DNA of 64,000 nt from Tragulus kanchil. Its lineage: Eukaryota; Chordata; Mammalia; Artiodactyla; Tragulidae. Both the position numbers and the translations under genes were made by a program. Location: contig JAIOJX010000001.1 of assembly GCA_022376925.1 (NCBI GenBank), positions 4,125,501 through 4,189,500 of the forward strand. The letters run 5' to 3'. Positions 10,980 to 20,533 of this stretch are shown piece by piece. The first letter of the stretch is position 1. Every line of letters begins with the position of its first letter. Under the pieces are notes generated by a model that was given only the letters and a program-made list of their open reading frames with translations, searched no databases and had not been told where the DNA came from.

Positions 10980-11121
10980 CTCTCTGGTACTTTTTAATGG
11001 AACTTTTATGCGTTTGTGGTTTTGAGCATTACACATTGGTCATTTGGAAAATATTGATGTTCTGAGGTATTTTGAGGTTCAAATAATGCCATATTTCATT
11101 ATGCAGTGCCCTAAGTTCACA

Positions 11122-11909
11122 TTGTTAATATAACCACCCATCTCATTAAAAAAGTCTTTACATACTGGAAAGCTGTTAAACTCACAGTGGTAGATATAGA
11201 TCTTTCAAAATGCAATTTTTGTTTGAAATTTTATCACTGGAACATGTATTGCCAGTGGGTTTTTTTTTAAAGTATTAGCCCCATTTCATTCATTTTCAAG
11301 AAAGCATCTGCTAAATATTCAAGCCACCACAGCCATCGTTAGCCCATTATTCTTTCTTTCTAGTAAAAGTGGTCTTCCATGACAGAAAGCAGCTGATGCA
11401 AAGCAGAATTGAAGCAGTCACAATGTGCTTTTTGAGACAACTATAGAACTTTGGAGTAGAACTGAAATGCTTTAAGCATGCTTCCCACTTCATCACACAG
11501 AATGTTAAAAGATGTGCACTCAGTGGCTGAGCTATAATAAAATAAATTTTTTGGCTTCCTTGTGTTAGTTTTGTATTGCTGCATAACAGATTCTCACGAA
11601 CAGTTTTCTTGGTGAAAGGTTCAGGAACAGCGAAGCTGAGTTTCCTCGTCAGGGCCTCAGACAGCAGCAGTCACGGTGTCATCTGGGTCTGAAGTCTTAA
11701 GCTGAGTTTGGGTTGTCATCCAGGCTCATGTGCTTGTTGGCAGAGAACCATTTCCTTGCAGTTCCAGAATGAGTGGTTGTTTGCTTCTTTAAGACCACTG
11801 GAGGGAAAGTAAGAGGTGAGATGGAAGGGAAGAGAAGGGGCATGGGGCAAGGTGGGGAGGCGAGAGCGAGACTGCCTCTGTTGCTTCTAGTGTGTGACCT
11901 CAGGAAGGG
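11122..11909. other. CD99L2 intron with old repeat traces
   Basis: About 11560-11780 resembles a decayed, widespread mammalian interspersed repeat (GTGTTAGTTTTGTATTGCTG and following). The rest is unassigned, and I see no exon. Confidence 0.4.
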
Positions 11910-11923
11910 CTCAGCTCTGTTTC

Positions 11924-12203
11924 TTTTCTTTTTGTGTTTTAAAATTTTGGCCTCTTTGATTGGTCCTTCATTTATTTATTTTCACCCATCTCTGTTCTTT
12001 GGCCTGCGTGGGCCTCCCATTGCAGTGGCCTCTCTCGTTGCAGAGCGCTGGCTCTGGGCGCGTGCACTCCAGAGTGCTGGCTTGTAATAGACACACCAGT
12101 CCAGCCGCTCTGCGGCACGTGAGATCCTCCCAGACCAGAGATCAAACTGGTGCCCCTTGAACTGCAAGGCAGACTCTTTACCTACTGGACCACCAGGGAA
12201 GCC
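11924..12203 (-). repeat. CHR-type SINE, diverged
   Basis: Minus-strand copy, more diverged and shorter at the tail than its neighbours. The target-site duplication CTCAGCTCTGTTT(C/T) lies at 11910-11923 and 12204-12217. Its head is repeated as a fragment at about 13259-13309 by duplication D. Confidence 0.9.
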
Positions 12204-12481
12204 CTCAGCTCTGTTTTGAAGGGCCCCCTGGATGAAGTTCAGGGCCTCCAGGAAAGTCTCCCTTTCGATTAATGTGATGCCAGACTGATGTAGTAACTTA
12301 ATAACGTCTGCAGAGTCCCTTCACCTCAGTGTATAATGTAGGCTTATCATGGGGTGAAGCCATCCCATGCATGGTCCCCCTGCGCTCGAAGTCAGGGGAT
12401 GCTGGAGTGTGTACATTGTGGGGCAGGGATTCTGGAGGCCCCTTCAGAGTTTTGCCTCCTGCATTCATCACAGACTTTCTT

Positions 12482-12880
12482 TTTTAATTATTCCATACAA
12501 AATTTTATTTATTATGATTATTATCTTTTTACAGGGTTTTGTTGTTTACTGCCTCGCATCGACCCAAATTTGCCATAGGTATACATTTGTCCCCCCTACT
12601 CCCGAAGCTCCCCTCCATCTCACCCCTCCAGGTCGCCACAGAGCCCCTGCTGGAGACCCCTTAGTCCCACAGCACATTCCCCCCCTTCTCCCCAGTGTCC
12701 GTAAGCCTGTTCTCCACGTCCGCCTCTCCACTGCTGCTCTGCATATTCATAGAGTCCATCCACGTGTGTCAGACGTACATAATATTTATCTCTCTCATCA
12801 CAGAGTTTTTTTTAACTTTTATTTCACTTTTAATTTTTACAGGGTTTTGTTGTTTACAGATATGTATGTTCCCAGATTAA
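12482..12880 (-). mobile_element. 5'-truncated L1 3' end with 16-base target-site duplication
   Basis: Minus-strand L1 3'UTR of the artiodactyl type (GCCATAGGTATACATTTGTC, then pyrimidine-rich sequence on the plus strand). The perfect duplication CATCACAGACTTTCTT at 12466-12481 and 12881-12896 marks one insertion. Inside it, the string TTTTACAGGGTTTTGTTGTT occurs twice (about 12528 and 12837), so the insert holds two partial L1 3' ends in tandem. A second copy from duplication D lies at about 13585-13986. Confidence 0.8.
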
Positions 12881-12998
12881 CATCACAGACTTTCTTCAGT
12901 GCAGTCACTCTCTGGGGTGTTGGGCAGCGTTAAGTAACAGATTTCTTGTCACTGAGAAAGGCTTTCAGACATTGAGATGTGTGCTTTGTTTTTTTCAG

Positions 12999-13064
12999 GT
13001 TTTTCAGACAAGGATCTTGAAGACATAGTAGGGGGTGGTGACTACAGGCCTGACAAGGGTAAAG
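12999..13064 (+). CDS. CD99L2: CD99L2 exon, FSDKDLEDIVGGG segment
   Basis: This 66-bp exon follows a T-rich acceptor ending TTTTTCAG and precedes GTAGGA. With the split Gly codon it encodes GFSDKDLEDIVGGG and then DYRPDKGK, closely matching the juxtamembrane-side acidic segment of CD99L2. Its length is a multiple of three and both splice phases are the same, so skipping or repeating it would keep the frame. An identical copy lies at 14106-14171. Since that copy is part of a direct duplication that also carries neutral intron sequence, I regard only one of the two as real. Confidence 0.93.
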
Positions 13065-14105
13065 GTAGGAGCATCGATTTGTACAAATGCCTTATTCTTG
13101 CTAAACCCCGGATGACACAGCCGCCAGGTGGGGAGCCTCTGGGACGTCACTGGAAATGATGCCAGCTGTGCAGCTCAGGGGGCTCGGTTTGGAAAAGTCG
13201 CACGTTCCTTCAGCCACGGTGCTGCCTGGGGTCATGTGTCCAGAGGCAGAAGGCCTTCGGTGCCCCTTGAACTGAAGGGCTCTTACCTACTGGACCACCA
13301 GGGAAGCCCTCAGCTCTGTTTTGAAGGGCCCCTGGATGAAGTTCAGGGCCTCCAGGAAAGTCTCCCTTTCGATTAATGTGATGCCAGACTGATGTAGTAA
13401 CTTAATAACGTCTGCAGAGTCCCTTCACCTCAGTGTATAATGTAGGCTTATCATGGGGTGAAGCCATCCCATGCATGGTCCCCCTGCGCTCGAAGTCAGG
13501 GGATGCTGGAGTGTGTACATTGTGGGGCAGGGATTCTGGAGGCCCCTTCAGAGTTTTGCCTCCTGCATTCATCACAGACTTTCTTTTTTAATTATTCCAT
13601 ACAAAATTTTATTTATTATGATTATTATCTTTTTACAGGGTTTTGTTGTTTACTGCCTCGCATCGACCCAAATTTGCCATAGGTATACATTTGTCCCCCC
13701 TACTCCCGAAGCTCCCCTCCATCTCACCCCTCCAGGTCGCCACAGAGCCCCTGCTGGAGACCCCTTAGTCCCACAGCACATTCCCCCCCTTCTCCCCAGT
13801 GTCCGTAAGCCTGTTCTCCACGTCCGCCTCTCCACTGCTGCTCTGCATATTCATAGAGTCCATCCACGTGTGTCAGACGTACATAATATTTATCTCTCTC
13901 ATCACAGAGTTTTTTTTTTTAACTTTTATTTCACTTTTAATTTTTACAGGGTTTTGTTGTTTACAGATATGTATGTTCCCAGATTAACATCACAGACTTT
14001 CTTCAGTGCAGTCACTCTCTGGGGTGTTGGGCAGCGTTAAGTAACAGATTTCTTGTCACTGAGAAAGGCTTTCAGACATTGAGATGTGTGCTTTGTTTTT
14101 TTCAG

Positions 14106-14171
14106 GTTTTTCAGACAAGGATCTTGAAGACATAGTAGGGGGTGGTGACTACAGGCCTGACAAGGGTAAAG
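14106..14171 (+). CDS. CD99L2: CD99L2 exon, second copy inside duplication D
   Basis: Identical to 12999-13064, including acceptor and donor. If the duplication were real, the mRNA could include 22 extra residues in frame. The surrounding pattern of equal-sized duplications argues instead for an assembly artefact. Listed so that gene models do not count it twice. Confidence 0.6.
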
Positions 14172-14633
14172 GTAGGAGCATCGATTTGTACAAATGCCTT
14201 ATTCTTGCTAAACCCCGGATGACACAGCCGCCAGGTGGGGAGCCTCTGGGACGTCACTGGAAATGATGCCAGCTGTGCAGCTCAGGGGGCTCGGTTTGGA
14301 AAAGTCGCACGTTCCTTCAGCCACGGTGCTGCCTGGGGTCATGTGTCCGTAGAGCAGAAGGCCTTGGCCAGCGCACCACCAGTTACAGTACCGGATGTTC
14401 AGGGGACTCATGGGGACCAGCCTCCCCAGACTGCGGAGCCTGTCACTCTCAGGCTGGGAGGAGCGAAACTCATCATGAGAAGAATTTTTTTTAAGATACC
14501 CATAGCAAGTCAAATATCTTCAAAAAATATCTTTTGATTTTGAGATAGTTCAAGATTCACAAGAAGTTGAAAAAAGAAAAAATTGTTCAGGAGAATTTTT
14601 GTGTACCCTTCACCCAACTTCTCCTGACATCTT
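14172..14633. other. CD99L2 intron with old L1-like repeat
   Basis: 14172-14362 is the tail of duplication D. About 14520-14633, continuing at 14938-15010 beyond the SINE, looks like an old L1-derived element (GATAGTTCAAGATTCACAAG and following). Confidence 0.45.
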
Positions 14634-14937
14634 TTTTTTGGGGAGGGCAGGGGGCGGGTTAGGGAGGGAAGCGGGCAGGCCACTTCTATTGGTCTTTCAT
14701 TTGTCTAGTTTTCATCCGTCTTTGTTCTTTGGCTCTTGTGGGCCTCCCATCGCAGTAGCCTCTGTTGTCGCAGAGCACCGACTCTGGGCGCATGCGCTCC
14801 AGAGCTCCGGCTCGGTGATTGGACACATCAGTCCAGCTGCTCCGCGGCACGTGGGATCTTCCCAGGCCAGGGATCGAACCGGCGCCCCTTGCACTGCAAG
14901 GCGGTGTCCTTACCCACTGGACCTACCAGGGAAGCCC
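14634..14937 (-). repeat. CHR-type SINE
   Basis: Full-length minus-strand copy inserted into an old repeat. Imperfect flanks CTCCTGACATCTT and CTCTTGATATCTT suggest the target-site duplication. Its head has the GGACCTACCAGGG variant shared with 5953-6287. Confidence 0.92.
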
Positions 14938-16700
14938 CTCTTGATATCTTAACAAAACTATAATTACATTGTCAAAACCAGGAAGGTAACACTGGCACAT
15001 TATTTGTTATGAGTCATGTATAGATGTTACTCAGATGTCATCAAGTTCTGCATACACTTGTGTATGGGCTCGTGTGTACACATGTGCTCGTGGGTCGATG
15101 CAGTTGTATTACATGTGATTTGAGTGGCTGTTCCGTCTCCACAGAGAAACCCCCACACGTCAGCCCTTCACAGGGACGCCCTCCTCCACGGCCAGATAAC
15201 TTCTTCCTACCAAGTTACCCAAAGATTTAGACCTTTTGTCTTAATATGTGGTGAAAATCTGATCCTAGTATGGAGACAGTGTTACTAGACTTGATGTGGC
15301 AAAATTAGGGTTGTTATTTGTGATTGTGACTTGTGGTTATAACCTGGTCTGATGGTATGTTACACGTCGTACTTAGGATGGAACTCTCTATGGTTGTAAT
15401 TGTGATGGTAACCTGTTGTGATAAGTTGTGGCTGTAGCATTTTGTGCTGATTCCCTGTTGTAGTTGAGACTCGTGGTTGTGAGTGTAACTAAATCTGAGC
15501 ATGACATGTCGTGAGTGTCTCTGGTGTCAGTGCTGTGGCAGTGGCCGTGACGCCTTTCTTGGAGGAACTGTGGGCCTTTCGTGTGGGAACAGTGTTGTCT
15601 TCTGATTAAAGGATACCATAGTCAAATCTGTCCTTCAGAACACCTTTCCAGACAGTTTCATTTTGAGTAAAATGCTCTGAAAACCTCTAAATGAAACTCA
15701 CAGGTGTCAGGAGAACATGGAACATTTAAAGGGCAAACCCAGCAAATTAGCCAATTACTCCCAGTGACAAATGGTATTTCCAGATGGTGGGAAGGGAGCA
15801 GTAGCAGCGTGTGTGAGTGTGCACACGAATGCGAGTCTGAGTGACACATTGGGGGATTTCCTTATTAAAAGTACATGTTTGAGCAAGGTAGAAGTGTTAG
15901 GAGAGTCTTTAATTAGGCTCATATTTTGAACTTCTCTTGTAAAGAATAATCAATTGCTAGTGTAAGTTCTACCCCCTGTCGTTATAGGTGGCAGACGTAT
16001 GTAGTAAAAGAGAAGAGAATCCAGGCAAAAAAATAGGAGTGTGAAACTGAAACGTAGGTTATGCTAAGAACACGGTGAAATGCACTCTTCTCGGTGCAAA
16101 CATGCTGATGCCATGTACAAAGACAAAACGTCACATTTAAATAAATGATGATCTTCAGCATAAGAACAGTCCTCAATTAATGAATTTTCTAACCTTGGGT
16201 TCTAGTACTTAGACTCAACTGTAGTTCTGGAGTGTATTTCTGAAGTAGTATGTTATATATTTTTCTCAAGAGAACATTCCTAATAGCCCTGCAGGCAACA
16301 GTGACAGTCTCATCAGCAGGTCCCATCGGCCCTGGTGCCATCAGCCGCCTGCGAGCATTTTCGCTCACTGCTTCTCAGCGTCCCCTCATGGCCTGTACCC
16401 CTCAGCATTTGCAGGCCTCTACTCCCTTTCCATTTGCTTCTGGGCCCTTCCTGGCACTCTCCCACTTTCTTGGTCTCATTCACTTCTTCCTAAAAACTGT
16501 TGCCTGCCAGCTCTGTTTCCTTGGGCTTCCAGTTCAGTATGTCACTCCTCCCCACTGGGGAGGAGGAGCACAGGAAACCCAGCTGTGGATGCAGAGGGTA
16601 TTCGTTAGTAGGAGGTTGCTACTTCCAAACCCTTAAACTGGGTAGAACTATGAAATAGGAACTATATGGATGTATTTTAAAGTATGTACACGTATGTATC
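14938..16700. other. CD99L2 intron; degenerate TTGTG-rich tract at 15300-15500
   Basis: No exon is seen. 15300-15500 is a degenerate tract of TTGTGATTGTGAC-like and TGTGGTTGTRA-like words, perhaps an old decayed minisatellite. The remainder is unassigned. Confidence 0.45.
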
Positions 16701-16707
16701 TAGCTCA

Positions 16708-16778
16708 GACCAGGGATCAAATCTGTGTACCCGGAATTGGCAGGTGGATTCTTAACCACTGGACCAACAGGGAAGTCC
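16708..16778 (-). repeat. Fragment of an older tRNA-derived SINE
   Basis: On the minus strand it reads CTTCCCTGTTGGTCCAGTGG, then GAATCCACCTGCCAATTCC and a GATCCCTGGTC B-box-like part. This is a tRNA-like head that differs from the young CHR copies and more resembles an older relative. The body is lost. Confidence 0.7.
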
Positions 16779-17580
16779 ACAATACTTTTTCTGTGCACAA
16801 AGTATACATTTGTAAATGTTCGTCTATTTTTTTTTAAAATGGGATCATGTCAAGCTTTTTAAAACCAGATTTTCTGACTCAGTAATACCATGAATGTCTT
16901 TTTATCATTAAGGAATCCTTTAACGTACCATGTCAGCCACTGAATGCTGTGTTTTACTGTGATTTATATAAGTAGGACCTATAGTTGTACAGATGGGGCT
17001 TTTCTGCAGCTTTTCACTGGGTATACACAGTGCTGTGATGTGTGTGTCCAATAAATTCCTAGAGCTTAAACTGCTGCTGGGTCACAGGAGGTGTCAATTT
17101 TTAAACATGAAACTACTTGAGTATGCTGCCAAATGGTGTTCTATGACAATTGTACCAGCTGCCATGTCCACACTAGGAAGTAAACACCTTCCTGTTTGTT
17201 CATATACTTTCCTTTATTGGGTTGCTTGTTTTGTAATCTTTGCAGATTGGATCTGTACAAAATTCTGTCCTGTTTAAATTTTCCATTTATTTGAATCCAA
17301 GACATGAAACACTTTTCACCTCTGTCTTATTAGACACTCTTTTGTGTGAATTACCTATTCATGCCTGTTGCCCCATTTTCTACTCATTTGTGTGTAAGGG
17401 CTGCTTTTACATTAGGGATTATTAATCCCTTTCATACCTTCCAAAAACATTTTATTTACCCATTCATCAATTGATGAACCCTTTATGTTGTTTCCACTTT
17501 GTGACTTTTACACTAATGCTATGATGAAATCAGCATTTGAATTGTCGTGTGGTTGCATGTTTTGTTTTGTTTTGTTTCGT

Positions 17581-17890
17581 TTTTAAGTTTATTTTTAGGG
17601 GAAGGGGAGTGGGTTGGGGAGAGGGGCGGGCGGGCCACTTCTATTGGTCTTTCATTTCTCTATTTTCATCCATCTTTGTTCTTTGGCCTGTGTGGGCTTC
17701 CCACCGTGGCGGCCTCTGTCCCTGCAGAGCACCGGCTCTGGGCGCATGCACTCCAGAGCTCTGGCTCGGTCATTGGATACATCGGTCCAGCCGCTCTGCG
17801 GCATGTGGGATCTTCCCAGGCCAGGGATTGAACCAGCGCCCCTTGCACAGCAAGGCGGTGTCTTTACCCACTGGACCACCAGGGAAGCCC
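17581..17890 (-). repeat. CHR-type SINE in old L1
   Basis: Full-length minus-strand copy with a diverged B-box region (GGGATTGAACCAGC on the plus strand). Confidence 0.92.
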
Positions 17891-18643
17891 TGGTCGCGCG
17901 TTTTTGATTCTCTTGGGTATACACATCTAGAAGTAGAATTGTCCGGTCTTGTGGTAAATAACCCCGTGTTTACCTTCGAGAGGAACCACTAACCTGTTTC
18001 CACAGCAGCTGTACCATTTTGCATTCCCATCAGCACTGTGTGATGGATCCAGTCTCTTCACATGCTCACTAACATGTTTACCTTTTTTTGGATTCTAGCC
18101 ATCCTAACATGTGTTAAGTCATGTCTCATTGTGACTTTGACTTGCATTTTCCTGGAGGCTACTGATGCTGAACATCTTTTCATGCGCTTACTGGCTATTT
18201 GCATATTTCCCTGGGAAAATGCCGTTGTAGCCTTTGACCATGTTAAAATAGAATTACTAGCCTTTTTACTGAGTTGAAGGAATTTTTTATTCTCAGTACT
18301 CATCCTTATCAGATAAAGAATTTGCCTCTGTTTTCTTCTGTTCTATGGGTTGTCTTTCCACTCTCTTGATGATGTCTTATGAAGCACAAGGTTGTTAGGT
18401 TTGCAGTTTAGTTGTTTTTTCCCTTTTGTTCTTTATGCTTTGATTAGTGAAGGTTTTACTTTTGGTATGATCTTTTCCATTTCAGGCTCCTGGCCTGAGG
18501 GTTAGGTTTAGAAAGTCATTCCTTATCCCAAGACAATATAAATATTGTACCATGTTTTCTTGCAGTGCTTTTACACTAATGCTATGATGAAATCAGCATT
18601 TGAATTGTCGTGTGGTTGCATGTTTTGTTTTGTTTTGTTTCGT

Positions 18644-18953
18644 TTTTAAGTTTATTTTTAGGGGAAGGGGAGTGGGTTGGGGAGAGGGGCGGGCGGGCCA
18701 CTTCTATTGGTCTTTCATTTCTCTATTTTCATCCATCTTTGTTCTTTGGCCTGTGTGGGCTTCCCACCGTGGCGGCCTCTGTCCCTGCAGAGCACCGGCT
18801 CTGGGCGCATGCACTCCAGAGCTCTGGCTCGGTCATTGGATACATCGGTCCAGCCGCTCTGCGGCATGTGGGATCTTCCCAGGCCAGGGATTGAACCAGC
18901 GCCCCTTGCACAGCAAGGCGGTGTCTTTACCCACTGGACCACCAGGGAAGCCC
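18644..18953 (-). repeat. CHR-type SINE, second copy from duplication E
   Basis: Identical to 17581-17890, including all private changes. It is therefore not an independent insertion. Confidence 0.9.
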
Positions 18954-19636
18954 TGGTCGCGCGTTTTTGATTCTCTTGGGTATACACATCTAGAAGTAGA
19001 ATTGTCCGGTCTTGTGGTAAATAACCCCGTGTTTACCTTCGAGAGGAACCACTAACCTGTTTCCACAGCAGCTGTACCATTTTGCATTCCCATCAGCACT
19101 GTGTGATGGATCCAGTCTCTTCACATGCTCACTAACATGTTTACCTTTTTTTGGATTCTAGCCATCCTAACATGTGTTAAGTCATGTCTCATTGTGACTT
19201 TGACTTGCATTTTCCTGGAGGCTACTGATGCTGAACATCTTTTCATGCGCTTACTGGCTATTTGCATATTTCCCTGGGAAAATGCCGTTGTAGCCTTTGA
19301 CCATGTTAAAATAGAATTACTAGCCTTTTTACTGAGTTGAAGGAATTTTTTATTCTCAGTACTCATCCTTATCAGATAAAGAATTTGCCTCTGTTTTCTT
19401 CTGTTCTATGGGTTGTCTTTCCACTCTCTTGATGATGTCTTATGAAGCACAAGGTTGTTAGGTTTGCAGTTTAGTTGTTTTTTCCCTTTTGTTCTTTATG
19501 CTTTGATTAGTGAAGGTTTTACTTTTGGTATGATCTTTTCCATTTCAGGCTCCTGGCCTGAGGGTTAGGTTTAGAAAGTCATTCCTTATCCCAAGACAAT
19601 ATAAATATTGTACCATGTTTTCTTGCAGTGCTTTTA

Positions 19637-20165
19637 TTGCTTCATATATTTTATGTTTATTGGAAACTTATTTCCGTGGGTGGTGCTGGTTTGGATAAAT
19701 CTGTTGTGCCAGGGGGTCATCATCTGTCCCCATACCAGTTTTTGCATGGTGTGCCTTTTGTAGAGGCGGTGGGTTCGTTCCGCCTGTGCTCAGAGGAAGT
19801 GAATGGAGCTCAATAGCTAAAGAGCGATCAAAACCAGGATACTGGCTTGGCGAACTCGAATGGCAAACTCAAATGGCAAACCTTTGTGGCCAACTTCACT
19901 TCAGGTTCATGGAACTAAAAGGGGTAAAAGGATCTAGAATGACTGGTGTTCTATTTTCCAATTTTTCTTAAACTTCACAGAGTCACAGCCCACGTGCTCA
20001 TCTGAGCAGTGTGTCACTCACAGGATGGGGCCACAAGTTTTTTTGTTTTGTTTTTTTGAGGAGAGAATGCCATTTGTTTGTTGTCTTAGAGTAATGCTTT
20101 TGGTCCAATCACAGGTGGTCAGATAGGAATTTTTAGTCTCAAGAATTGAGCATCTAAATCTCTTT
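19637..20165. other. CD99L2 intron, unassigned
   Basis: Short local near-repeats such as GAATGGCAAACTCAAATGGCAAAC occur near 19858. I see no exon or named element. Confidence 0.35.
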
Positions 20166-20174
20166 AACAGCCAG

Positions 20175-20524
20175 CGGTTGGGGGGGGGGGGCTTCCCTGG
20201 TGGTCCAGTGGGTAAGGACACCGCCTTGCAGTGCAAGGGGCGCCGGTTCGATCCCTGGCCTGGGAAGATCCCACGTGCCGCGGAGCGGCTGGACCGATGT
20301 GTCCAATCACCGAGCCGGAGCCCTGGAACGCATGCTCCCAGAGCCGGTGCTCTGCGACAACAGAGGCCACCACGATGGGAGGCCTGCAGGAGCCAAAGAA
20401 CAAAGATGGATTAAAATGGACAAATGAAAGACCAATGGAAGCGGCCCGCCTGCTCCCCTCCCTCCCCAACCCAACCCCCGTCCAAAATAAATAAAAATAA
20501 ATCTTAAAAAAAAAAAAAAAAAAA
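20175..20524 (+). repeat. CHR-type SINE, near consensus
   Basis: Sense copy preceded by a run of 12 G at 20180-20191. It has an intact GGTTCGATCCC box, the (AAAT)n tail and about 20 A. AACAGCCAG flanks it at 20166-20174 and 20525-20533. This is the last CHR SINE before a 25-kb stretch without one. Confidence 0.95.
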
Positions 20525-20533
20525 AACAGCCAG

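Larger units (their letters stand above)
10136..11121. repeat. Inverted repeat, two arms of about 220 bp
   Basis: The left arm 10136-10353 is the reverse complement, at roughly 90 % identity, of the right arm 10571-11121 once the SINE at 10671-10979 is removed. The outer ends read TGTGAACTTAGGRCACTGC. The inner ends read ACCTATGAGAAAC on the left arm, which is GTTTCTCATAGGT on the right. The spacer of 217 bp contains a fragment of a CHR SINE. A foldback DNA element and a local inverted duplication are both possible. I do not recognise the arm sequence as a named family. Confidence 0.85.
12151..14362. repeat. Direct duplication D (offset about 1104-1107), contains a CD99L2 exon
   Basis: 12151-13258 repeats at 13259-14362. 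Differences concentrate next to the junction (for example GGTGCCCCTTGAACTG with nearby deletions) and in T runs. The unit carries a SINE head, an L1 fragment and the 66-bp CD99L2 exon. Confidence 0.9.
16779..19630 (-). mobile_element. Old L1-derived sequence, minus strand, with SINE
   Basis: Degraded L1 3'UTR and ORF2 end, recognised by phrases such as TTTCCACAGCAGCTGTACC and GCATTCCCATCAGCACTGTG followed by a CTTTTCATGYGCTTACTGGC-like stretch. It is clearly older than the other L1 copies in the window. It contains a CHR SINE and duplication E. No open frame is preserved. Confidence 0.6.
17505..19636. repeat. Direct duplication E (offset 1063)
   Basis: 17505-18567 repeats almost perfectly at 18568-19636. 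The outer flanks and the junction share only CTTTTA, so the junction is clean with 6 bases of microhomology. Confidence 0.93.

Noticed and set aside
12999..14171. Genuine exon duplication enlarging the CD99L2 ectodomain
   Set aside because: Intronic sequence around the exon is equally identical, and the unit fits the artefact series. No divergence separates the copies.
1..20524. Recurring small proteins of 60-150 residues with sequences like GRRFDPWPGKIPRAAE and WASHRGGLCCRRAPALGACAPE
   Set aside because: They are translations of CHR SINE bodies in both strands. The GC-rich SINE lacks stops in several frames, and the same peptides recur wherever a copy lies.
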